This document shows positions 53,854 through 62,827 of a stretch of 64,000 nt of DNA, one piece after another (positions within the stretch are counted from its first letter, which is position 1; every line of letters begins with the position of its first letter). This stretch comes from Lineus longissimus (taxonomy: Eukaryota; Nemertea; Pilidiophora; Heteronemertea; Lineidae), in assembly GCF_910592395.1 (NCBI RefSeq), contig NC_088326.1, positions 7,013,001-7,077,000 on the forward strand, in the 5' to 3' direction. The notes beneath the pieces are model-generated. The model saw nothing but the letters and a program-made list of their open reading frames with translations. It had not been told where the DNA came from and did not search any database. Both the position numbers and the translations under genes were made by a program.

Positions 53854-54933
53854 TTACTTCTTTCTCAACCGTGAGTCCATTATATTTTCAGGATCTAAGC
53901 CTTCTTTGTGTTTAATTGTTGACTCAATTTTAGCTTCTTTTTCAACGCGATCAACCTCAGAAGAAACAGACTCAAAATCTTTAGCGCTAGCAGCGAGTGT
54001 AATTTTTTGTAAGTCGTCAAGTCTGACTCTTTCATCATCATTCAATATTGCATGAACACCCTCAATATTTTTTACAGTGTACGTTCTATTGGACCATATT
54101 TGTTTGTACCCTTTGGTAAAAATAGGTCTTTTTAATCTTTTCCTAACACATTCACCCACTTTAAAATTGTGTTCAACTGACATAGACTTTTCTAAATTGT
54201 GTTCAACTAATTCAGTCTCTATTTTATCACGCTCGCTCCGCTCACTAGCAGCGCTATTCACTTCATTAGGAGCATAGTTTAAAATTCCTCTATGTGGCCT
54301 ACTATTGTAAGCTGAAATGTACTCTTGCAAATGATCAAGCCATTTAACTGAATTTCGTTCTGTAAAGTCCTTGAATATCATCTCTTTAATGGTTCTGCAA
54401 AGTCTGTCAATAAGTCCTAGCGCATGATGATCTCCTATGTCCACTGTATCATGCTTGATGTTTAACTCTTTGAATAGGTCTTGTACTGGCCTGTTTAAAA
54501 ATTCGCTGCCTGAATCTGTAATAATTAATTTTATTGCCCCTGAATCTTTGTACATGTGTTCAAACCTATTTTTCACTGAAAATTTTGTCTTATTTTTTAA
54601 AGCTTCAGCATAGGCTTTTCTAGTAAATGTATCAATAGCAAGAAGTATCCATTTGTAACCTTTATTTTGTCTTGAGTAATTTGACATGTCTAAAAGATCC
54701 ATGAACCATAGTGCATTTTCACGATAGGCTATAATGTGCCCCTGTATTTTTTGTGGCTGCTTTTTGTGAAGCTGATAACTTTTTTGCTGTTTTACAAATG
54801 CATCAATGTCATCAAATTTTATGCTAGGATCTTTCTTCTTCATGATCTTATAAAATTTTAAAGCAGATGGATAATAGTACTTCGCATATTCTTCTTGCAC
54901 ACTCGCTGGGCTCGTGGGCGTCACAGATGTCAT
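53854..54933 (-). CDS. Retroviral-type integrase
   Basis: 359 codons from AATAAATATG. The rve core spans about 65-230: WFMD (D79), then ILLAIDTFTRKAYAEAL, LIITDSGSEF (D140) and HHALGLIDRLCRTIKE, where Asp176 occupies the place of the usual third-site glutamate at the correct 35-residue spacing. A chromodomain-like or SH3-like C-terminal region at about 255-310 has VGECVRKRLK...WSNRTYTVKNI. The core is followed by ASERSERD, coded by the GC-rich motif. It inserts the linear Polinton and makes the 6-bp duplication seen here. The frame is intact. Confidence 0.93.
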   Translation of the reverse strand: MTSVTPTSPASVQEEYAKYYYPSALKFYKIMKKKDPSIKFDDIDAFVKQQKSYQLHKKQPQKIQGHIIAYRENALWFMDLLDMSNYSRQNKGYKWILLAIDTFTRKAYAEALKNKTKFSVKNRFEHMYKDSGAIKLIITDSGSEFLNRPVQDLFKELNIKHDTVDIGDHHALGLIDRLCRTIKEMIFKDFTERNSVKWLDHLQEYISAYNSRPHRGILNYAPNEVNSAASERSERDKIETELVEHNLEKSMSVEHNFKVGECVRKRLKRPIFTKGYKQIWSNRTYTVKNIEGVHAILNDDERVRLDDLQKITLAASAKDFESVSSEVDRVEKEAKIESTIKHKEGLDPENIMDSRLRKK

Positions 54934-54940
54934 ATTTATT

Positions 54941-56296
54941 TTAGAGAATATTTTGAACTAAAAGACCTATAGTAATTAATCCTATTGTAAAAGGTAGATG
55001 ACTACTCTCACTGACGCTCGCAGCACTTCGTGCGCTCGCTGTAGCTAATTCACTCGCTACGCTCGTCGTTAGCGCTATAGATTTTTTACTCTCGCTTGCT
55101 GTGCTTGCTGTGCTTGCTGTGCTTGCTGTACTTGATGTGCTTGCTGTACTTGGTGTAGCGAGCGAAGCGAGCGCTTGTCGCTTTTTTCTAACATTGATAT
55201 GTGAGTTGATGCCAAAATTTGTATGTTCCGTGGCAGTTAACAGAGAATTATTATACCCTACTATCGTACCAATATGTAAACGCATATGACTCGGTACAAG
55301 TTGTAAACCTAAACCAACAGCAAAATCTAGTCGTGTACCTACTTTTTCTAAGGCGTTCGCATACGATTGTTTTGAGCGAATTAATACACTAGCCGACTGG
55401 AATGTTTTTATGGAATCGACTAACGTTTGACCTTGGATCGCATCTTCCACTAAAATTCCAAACTGTTTTTGTGCATCTAAGGAGTCTAAAATATCTTGCC
55501 TGATCATGGTTTGTGCACCCAGGATGCAATACACATACGTTCTAATCGATTCATTGATTCTACTCATGCCTGCTTTTGTCAATCCTTGACCGTCTAAAGC
55601 GATGAAATTTGTCCAATCGTCTGAATAAATGAAAGATAATGTATCAATATAAAGCCTGTGATGATCAGCATACACATACCCTTTTTTGTCTGCATTAAAG
55701 GGGAACTTACTAGGGTCACTTAAATAATAGTTACCATTATCCATCATGATATCTAATGCTTGCATTTTGCCTTTGTGAAAATAATTGAAGTCAACGCTCG
55801 CTCCGCTCGCTGAACAAAATTCAAGCTTTAAATTTTCATATGCTTGTGTGTGATAGGGGTTCTTTTTTGAATTAAAGTCAGGATTTCCTGGTAAAGGAAT
55901 TTTTAGCTCGTGTAAAATTTTTCTAATGGTAAAGTACACATGAAATCTAAAGATGCTTCTTACTAAAGGGTCGGCATGATTAATATGATTATGCCATGAT
56001 ACACCACAGCCAGATGTCGCACAACATAATGCAAATTTAAATTGGTTTTCCCAGTTATCCATGGTTGCATTTTTTAAGTACTCTTGTACTTGTGCATAAG
56101 TTGAAAAAATTCGTGGTGATGATTTGTTAGGAAAAATATCAATTGTATCATAGTTGAAACTTTGTGGAGCGAGCAAAGCGAGAGTGTCCACAGTAATCTG
56201 TTGATGAATGAAAGGATCTTTGGTCAAAGAATTATTCTTATAGGTCAAAGGATACTTTACATTTGACTTATATTTTAAATAGGATGGAAAGTCCAT
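54941..56296 (-). CDS. Large conserved Polinton protein of unknown function
   Basis: 451 codons from AATAAATGGAC. Conserved-looking core: FKFALCCATSGCGVSW (about 87-102), RSIFRFHVYFTIRKIL (about 113-128), LPGNPDFN, FCSASGASVDFNYF, FIALDGQGLTKAGMSRI and a long middle domain. Proteins with this core recur in animal Polintons; no function is established to my knowledge. The end is a low-complexity Ala/Ser/Thr region (STASTASTASTASE) built from GCT-rich repeats and GC-motif copies, then a C-terminal hydrophobic anchor PFTIGLITIGLLVQNIL. Frame intact; lies between integrase and polymerase. Confidence 0.75.
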   Translation of the reverse strand: MDFPSYLKYKSNVKYPLTYKNNSLTKDPFIHQQITVDTLALLAPQSFNYDTIDIFPNKSSPRIFSTYAQVQEYLKNATMDNWENQFKFALCCATSGCGVSWHNHINHADPLVRSIFRFHVYFTIRKILHELKIPLPGNPDFNSKKNPYHTQAYENLKLEFCSASGASVDFNYFHKGKMQALDIMMDNGNYYLSDPSKFPFNADKKGYVYADHHRLYIDTLSFIYSDDWTNFIALDGQGLTKAGMSRINESIRTYVYCILGAQTMIRQDILDSLDAQKQFGILVEDAIQGQTLVDSIKTFQSASVLIRSKQSYANALEKVGTRLDFAVGLGLQLVPSHMRLHIGTIVGYNNSLLTATEHTNFGINSHINVRKKRQALASLATPSTASTSSTASTASTASTASESKKSIALTTSVASELATASARSAASVSESSHLPFTIGLITIGLLVQNIL

Positions 56297-56309
56297 TTAT
56301 TTTAACATT

Positions 56310-59300
56310 TCAAATTTTTTCAACGCACTCTTGTTCACTTGTAGTAGTCACACTCGCTGCGCTCGTTGCTAGCGCTTGTTGTTCAACACACTCTTGTTCA
56401 CATTGTTCATGTTGTTCACACTGTTCAATTTTATAATGTCCTAATGCCAATGTACTTAATTCCATCAGGTAATATATGCCTTTTATCGTCTGCGTGGTCA
56501 AGCGCTACTTTGGTGACTTGCTCTGTGTAAAGTTGATGATTCCGACTTCTAAACACATTCATCCTTTTTTCGATTGGGATTTTACTCAGAAGGACAGACC
56601 TGTAGTCTTCAAATGTGACTTCACTTTTCACAACTTGACGCTTAATTCCTTTACACTTTTTCACTTCATCATCTTTGTCAGTTGTATAAGAATATAATTT
56701 AGCCCTCAAAGCGATGAACTCACTTATCACTTTGCCAGCCTCTTCGTCTTTGAACTTGCCAGTGATCTTCTTGTTCGTTTCATCAAACAATGGATGATCT
56801 TTAGGAAAATTAGAGAAGTCATACAAGTGTGCATCTTTCTGCATGTCTTTGTAGATATCATCAGTCTGGATGTTATATACTAATGAATCTGTATCAGTGT
56901 AACAAAGTTGAGCTATTTCAGGATACTTCTTTAGCATGTGATTGTAGTGGAAGTCATACATATGCTCTTTAGAAATATCCAGTACAGCCTGTCCCATAAA
57001 TATTGGCTTATTGAGATAGACTTCTGCTTTTTGGCGTTCTATGATGACTAGAACTTTGCTGAAAATTTTGTGTGATCTGTAGTTGTTACTATCGACTGAT
57101 TTTCGAAGCTGATTGGCAGTTGTAGCTAATGTAATGTCTTTTCTACGCCTGACTGACTCCATGGTCTTACCAAATATCGCATTGTTCATCAATTTGAAGA
57201 AGTCCTTTTCAAAGTCATTTTTGGCATTTGCATGTTGACTTGTGTTGAAGTCTATATATTTTTTCAAGAAGTTTGACTCTTCATAACTTACACCTCTGTG
57301 AATCTTAGTCAATTTGAGCCCTTGACTCAAGTAGAATTTCAAGGCCTTGTGATGCACTATATATTTTTTCTTGTCCTGTAAGTTAGGAATGAGCTTATCA
57401 TTCATGTGCTCCGGAGCAGGAGGATAGTCATTGTGCAAGTTGTGCAAATGCTTAGGATATTCTAAGTCAACTTCAAGTGTGCATGGAATTTGTTGCCAAT
57501 TTTCAAGTTCATTGTCAGCTATCCATTGAAAATCTCTAAGTGGTAAATTTTGTCCCATCGCTATGCCGTAAAGGTTGTTGGCATCGACAAATGTGATATA
57601 ACTTGTAGGTTTTTCTGAGTCAAAATTTTCTAAATATGGATTGTTTGCCTGTGCATATCTATGACTTGCTTGACAAACTCCACCACGAATACCTAATTCA
57701 AAGAAGTTATACATGTCTACATCTGTGAGAAGTTCAATTTCAACTTTAGTCATTTTTAGCATCGCTTGCCATGACAAACCTGGTGATGTGTAGAAGAATG
57801 CTGGATCTAAATTATAGATGTCCATGCAGGTCTGTCTAAAATTTTCAATAATGTCAGCGAGTAGTAGAACATCAGTTTCAAGGTATAACTTGTGGTAATC
57901 TCTGAATGTTTGACAGTTGAACTTATGCCACACATGTTGTGCATGTTTGTATGAGTCAAAATGATATTGTAAATATTTCAGTTCTTCATCTGTATTACAG
58001 TTAAATATTTGCAAAATTTGGTCATTGGTATTATTGAAATCATTTTTACATGACTCAATATATTCCAACATAGTTTTACAATTAAACATTCCTACCACAT
58101 TTTCAACTTGAATAAATTGATCTTGTGTTATTCCTGTATTATTGAATGCGGAATAAAATCCTTCAATTGGAGGTAATTCAGTCTGTTCAAATTTTTCGTA
58201 AGAATCTACCCATTCATAAGGATAAACACCTTTTCTTGTTAAGAGGTCAAAGTGTTCACCTTTGTAATTTTCTGACAGATATTTTTTCTCTGTGTTAGGT
58301 AAATTCTTAGCTAGATTTGCTAGCGAAGACTGCATGAGTCTATAAGAATCAAGGAAGCGAATTTCAAAAGGCTTTTCCTTTACATCAATAAATTTACTAA
58401 AAGATATGTAATTTTCAGAGTTTGAGGCTATCACATTCAGTCTTCCTTTTAAATTTTTCACAAACAGATGTGCATCATAGCCTGACAGATTGTGAAAGTA
58501 CACTGGTACGACGTTTGGTGAGCTAAAGTGTAGATTACATATTCTATGTGCTGCTCCTCTGTATTGACCTGTGAAATGATTGTGATCACGAACTTTGTAA
58601 TTTTGTGCTGTGAAGACATTGTTACAAAGATAGCAGTTTGTAGCATAAAAGAAACTATATTTCTGCTCGTGAGTCAAAGGATCCATTGGCTTAGGGTTGA
58701 ATAGAAATTTTTCCCCAAGTTGTTCACAGATAGAAGTGATTGAATCTACAAAGTGTTCACCAATGTCTTCATCTTCTGACTGTTGAATGTATGTAAATAT
58801 TTTATTTTTCTCTGCTATTTGTGGCTGATCATATTGGATGTAGATTGAATAGCTGTTTGGAATATGTTGTTGTGTTTGAATTGTTTTTTTGCCAAGATTT
58901 TGACTGACTTTCTTTAATGTAGATTCGAAGTCAGCGGTGATCACAACTGGATGTTTTTGTTGTGCTCTTAAGTTAGTGAATAGCAAGGTGTTCTTTTCAT
59001 CTGAAGGCATCTTGACTTTAACACATTCAAATTGTTTACAGTTATCAAGATGTTCATGGTATCTTTTATCGCGAAGTTCACTCGTTGGTGCCGATATAAC
59101 TTTCATGCATCTGTAACATATTTTAACTGCTCCTTTTTGTTTTGAATGAGATGCAGATACAAGCCTTGAGAAATTTTTGATCCATGCATAGTGATAATTG
59201 GCATTATCTTTGATTTCTTCTATTTTTTCACACTCGAAGAACTTATCGCTAGCGTTAGGATCGTCTATCATGTTGTCATTTTCTTTGTAGTGTAAAAGAT

Positions 59301-60606
59301 TGATGTACTTGTCTTCTGATAAAATTCTCTCTGAAATTCTAGCTGGGGAAATTGGATAAATGGTAGTTTCTTCTCCATTTTTATTCTCTACTTGTCTAGG
59401 TATAAATGTAAATACATTGACCGCAATGTCAGGATTGTTCTTCTCAAATTTGTCAATATCTTTGAGGGTAACTGGGTATTCTAGACCTTTGAACATGTGG
59501 TCAAATTCAGGTCTGTTATAGTTTGTTACCCTCTCTGTGTTCTTTGGGATATTTAACAATGCAGCTTCAACTGAGTATCTGAAACATAGTTGATCAGTAT
59601 TTTGCACATTAATCACTGCTTTTTTCTTGTGAATCTTTTGAGGTAAAGGGATATAACTTGAACCTCCAAGAGGTTGATATTTTACAGTGTGGAGGTCTAA
59701 TTTAGTGACTTCCATAAATTTCCAGCCAGAGCCTTCCTGGACTAAATTTTTCAACTCTTTTAAAATATTTTCAATCATTTGTGGATAATTCAGATCTTGT
59801 TTTAAACCTATGATATGTCGTGATCTTAATTCAAATTCTTGTTCTTGGTCTTTACGTTTCATTAATATGTGTAAAATAATGGTAATTTTTAAACAGCTCT
59901 TCTGTGATTCTTCTTTAATTTTATCTTGTAAAGTGACTTCAACTTTCTCAAGGAAGGACCGTATCCCAATTTTAGGCAAACCCATCATTCTAAAATGTTT
60001 GACAAATCCTTTGAACGCTGACTTGTAAATTTTCAAGTCTTTGAACCCTTCATGTTGTTCAATGAGATGTTCAAGGTAAGCTTTTTTCATACTGGTTTTT
60101 ACTTGGATACCAATTTCTTTCGCTTGTTTGAAAAGATCTGATTTTAGTAATCTTTTGACTGGTTCTTTGGTCAAGAGTTCTTTCAATTTTTTGATGTTGA
60201 GATTCTGGAAATTTTTATGACCAAGTGCTTTAACTTGCTGTAAAAGTGGCTTTCTGATAGAAATTTTTGCTTTTACAGCTTTTGGTTTAATGTCACTCAA
60301 ATTCACATGCTGAATTTTCTCCTCTAAAAGTGTGTTCAGCTGTTCTTTTTTGAAGTTTCTAGCATTGACACCTAGTCTTTGCGCAAGAACACGTTTTTCA
60401 ATTTGAGACAAGTCAGAAACTGACTTATCAATTTTAACTTCAATATCTTTGAAACTATTTGGTATTTGTTGAAGTTGTTCAAGTAACTTTTCTCTTGAAA
60501 GTGATCCATATTTTTTCACCTTATTTCTGTAGGCGAGAACTTTCAATTCGTCAGTAGATATCCCCTCAGCTGGGTAAGCGCCGTAGTTGTTATATGAGAG
60601 TATCAT
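56310..60606 (-). pseudogene. Protein-primed DNA polymerase B (C-terminal frameshift)
   Basis: Start chosen at ATG 60606 (AATAAATATG). Residues 1-250 hold repeated helical SAP-like units. A further region has LGGSSYIPLP (about 309) and CFRYSVEAALL. A Cys/His finger (ICYRCM...HEHLDNC, about 494-525) precedes the exonuclease: Exo I ITADFES (D559, E561), Exo II HNLSGYDAH (about 703-711), Exo III YLETDVLLLADI (about 905). Polymerase motifs: A FVDANNLYGIA (D1008), B KLMNNAIFGK (about 1140), C YTDTDS (D1238, D1240). All catalytic residues are present. The frame ends at 56433-56431 after GIKYIGIRTL, while the expected tail (STLALGHYKIEQ) continues one base off to about 56310. It copies linear DNA from a protein primer. 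Confidence 0.93.
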
Positions 60607-60998
60607 ATTTATTATACACAAAAAATAATTTTTATTAAGTTATGTATGGAAAGGGGATTCCCCACTTTTAGTTTCGGTTTCGGTTTCGGTAAGTCATTTT
60701 ATAGTCAAGTTTTTTTACTATAATATGACTCCCACATATAACAAGTACGAACATATCAAATCTGTCCCAACAGGTCTGAGCTTTTAGTGAATTTTAGTAT
60801 CCTATATAATCCTCACTTGAGCAAAAATGTAGGATTCAGGGCTCACCACACCCATGAGAATTTTGGCGCAAGCGACGAAGCGAGTTAAATCATCATGGGT
60901 GTGTTCATTTATATACAGGATAAAAATTTTTTATTAGATCTAATTTTTTATAAGTTATGTCATGTGATTACCTTTGAAGAACACATGTGAAATATTTT
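60607..60998 (-). promoter_or_regulatory. Polymerase promoter region with NF-kB and IRF-like sites
   Basis: Upstream of the polymerase ATG lies the palindromic kB site GGGGATTCCCC (60653-60663), then six bases, then three GAAANN units on the minus strand (60670-60690), which match the IRF/ISRE consensus. Further out are a CACACCCATGA/TCATGGGTGTG stem (60847-60857, 60893-60903) with a GC-rich motif in its loop, and TATATAC/TATAAC AT-rich stretches. Function is inferred from motif match only. Confidence 0.55.
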
Positions 60999-61313
60999 TT
61001 ATTCCACCAGGTCAAACCCGTAGTAATTCTTACCATTGTGTCCCTCTTTCATACCTGTGGACCTTATATACTGGTGTTCAGGTGTGATTTTTCGCTTGAT
61101 CACACTTGTCGACCACACGGTGACAATGTCACCTTTTGAATCTTCGAGGTTGAGTAACATTGACTCACCCACTTTAGTTGTTAAATTTGTGGTAGAGTTG
61201 ATTTTGTACCATGTGTTCAACGGGAGCTCTTTCCACTTTAGATAATTTGTTCATCTTGTGATACGTGATTCAAGTTCTGCGTTTGACGGAAAATTTACGA
61301 GCGGGGTGTCCAT
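60999..61313 (-). pseudogene. TIR-encoded small protein, right copy with nonsense codon
   Basis: Mirror copy of 44903-45217. A single C-to-G change turns a TCA serine codon into TGA (plus-strand 61251-61253), so the copy cannot make the full 104-residue protein unless restarted at the internal ATG at about 61214. Otherwise the frame is open to the same C-terminus. Confidence 0.85.
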
Positions 61314-61757
61314 TTTATTATATACAAAAAATAATTTTTATTAAGTTATGTAATTTGTGTCCTTCCCGACATTTGTGTCCATTTACTCTAATGGAGCGAT
61401 GGCGACGAGCGAAGCGAGTAAGGTTGTGAACTTTTGAAGGATTGTTGTTCAGCGAGCGAAGCGAGCGGTTGAATGGACGCGGGTGAAGTGTAAAATAGTT
61501 TGACTGGTGTTTGACTGTGAGTCTATTCTTCAAAATTGAAGAGGGGTTTGACTGGTGTTTGACTGAAAGAAGTTGAATGATGTTTTGACTGATGTTTGAC
61601 TGAAAGAAGTGGAATGATGTTTTGACTGGTGTTTGACTGAATAATTGTTTGACTAGGATTTGACTGAATAAAGTTGTAAAATAGTTTGACTGGTGTTTGA
61701 CTGAATAAAAAGTCAGTCAAAACATCATTGAGTTAGGCTCTCTATTTATACCCTACT
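60999..61757 (-). repeat. Polinton right terminal inverted repeat
   Basis: 759 bp, same length as the left TIR, with only scattered single-base differences noticed. Ends ATTTATACCCTACT at 61757, followed by TTCCCC. Confidence 0.95.
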
Positions 61758-61763
61758 TTCCCC
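61758..61763. repeat. Polinton target-site duplication, right copy
   Basis: TTCCCC, identical to 44453-44458. Confidence 0.95.
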
Positions 61764-62011
61764 TCCATTATCTGTGGTTGTGTGCAGCTCCTCTTGTTGT
61801 GGCCACGGCAGCCACATTTTGAGCAAAATTGTCTACCGTGGGCTCCTCGTAGGTGACCTAACCGCCCACAAAGTGAGCACCATAATCTTTTGGTTTTTTT
61901 CCCGGTAGCCGGCATGATAGAACCACCATAATCACATACAAATCGGACAAATTCTAGACGGTTTGTTCCAGCCTGTTCGCCCAGCTGGCGCTGTGATCCA
62001 TAAAACAACAT

Positions 62012-62827
62012 GGCGGCCGATCGCTGTGGTCTCATTAGGGAGGTTTTTTTTGTATTCATGCGCGGCCAACCCCTACCGTAGTTCCTAATAAACTTTGAAT
62101 TTGTCAGTTTTCGGGTTAATTGGTCGTGCAGGACCATCTGTTACAGGAAAGGGGTCATCCAGCCTATTTTTGTAAATGGGAAGCTTTTGCAATTTGGCGA
62201 ATATCAAGATATTTGAATAATTTCCTGGAAAAAATGGTGTTGTGACACATCGAAGTCATGGTGTGCTGGTGCCAGATCCCAGAAATGGAGTCGGGTTCGG
62301 AGTTGCCATTTTTAGGTTTTCTGCAAATTTTCCTCAATATTACAACTGGATGGTTGACCCCCTGTTTTTTTTACTTAATTTTACTAGCCAATAGTTAATC
62401 TTTGCTAAAAAAACAGTGTCATCTGATATTATTCCCAAATGGGTTTTTTGTGACCTTTAACCTCCGACCTTGACCTTCGATGATTTCAAAGTGAAAATGG
62501 TGAGTGCAGTTCTGAAGCTGGTAAAGTTGTCACGTTTTCTGTTTGTACATGAATGTCCACGTATCAAAAGTGCATCAGTGACATAGTTGAGACATTTATC
62601 TTTCCAGCGATATGCAGTTCTATGAATATAATGTATCTCATGTCCCTAAAATCACACTTTATAAAGATGGTCCGGTGTCAGAAATTGACCAGGCCCGTTT
62701 ACAGGATATTCCGAAAAAAACTCCCTAACGAGACCTTAAGTATATTACGCGAATAATATATATGTGAAATCGGCTGTTCCCATATGCAATTCATGCACTT
62801 TGAACATCCCTGAGCATCAATTGGAGT
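62012..62827. other. Upstream of the transposase first exon; no gene seen
   Basis: The first ATG used above lies in GCCGCCATGT with a YY1-like core just upstream on the minus strand (CGGCCGCCATGTTG), a common start-site context in animal genes. The rest is unassigned. Confidence 0.4.

Larger units (their letters stand above)
44459..61757 (-). mobile_element. Polinton (Maverick) element
   Basis: A 17.3-kb element with 759-bp TIRs that start AGTAGGGTATAAATAG, flanked by a perfect 6-bp target duplication TTCCCC (44453-44458 and 61758-61763). It encodes protein-primed DNA polymerase B, a retroviral-type integrase, double-jelly-roll major capsid protein, minor capsid protein, a packaging ATPase and conserved small genes, which together define a Polinton with a virus-like capsid set. 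About 1.15 kb of it is a later R1 insertion. Several genes carry inactivating changes, so it is probably a recent but non-autonomous copy. Confidence 0.97.
41281..62011 (-). pseudogene. Spliced DDE (Tc1/mariner-like, DDE_3-type) transposase gene, interrupted
   Basis: Parts in order on the minus strand: a first coding part 62011-61764 (ATG in GCCGCCATGT; Cys/His knuckles CSLCGRLGH and CSKCGCRGHNKRSC), continued in frame at 44458-44155 (helix-turn-helix-like, KKTIKGIF, then a basic hinge); an exon about 43030-42793 (IIYIDETYCNEGH, donor GTAAGT); an exon 42628-42350 (WILLHAGCGRYGWI, VIAMDNAGHH); a last exon from 42078 with FLPPY, then PIEMAW in another frame, and an acidic tail ending at about 41281. 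The two Asp motifs and PIE are the DDE set of IS630/Tc1-type transposases. Lesions: the Polinton in exon 1, R1 at 43064-44152, a 121-125 bp foldback in the tail, and an 8-bp duplication near 41791-41804 that shifts frame just before PIEMAW. Confidence 0.8.

Noticed and set aside
44750-60886. GC-rich Polinton motif as a parvovirus Rep-binding element
   Set aside because: It resembles GAGC repeats, but no Rep gene is present and the longer 27-bp consensus is not explained by GAGC repetition.
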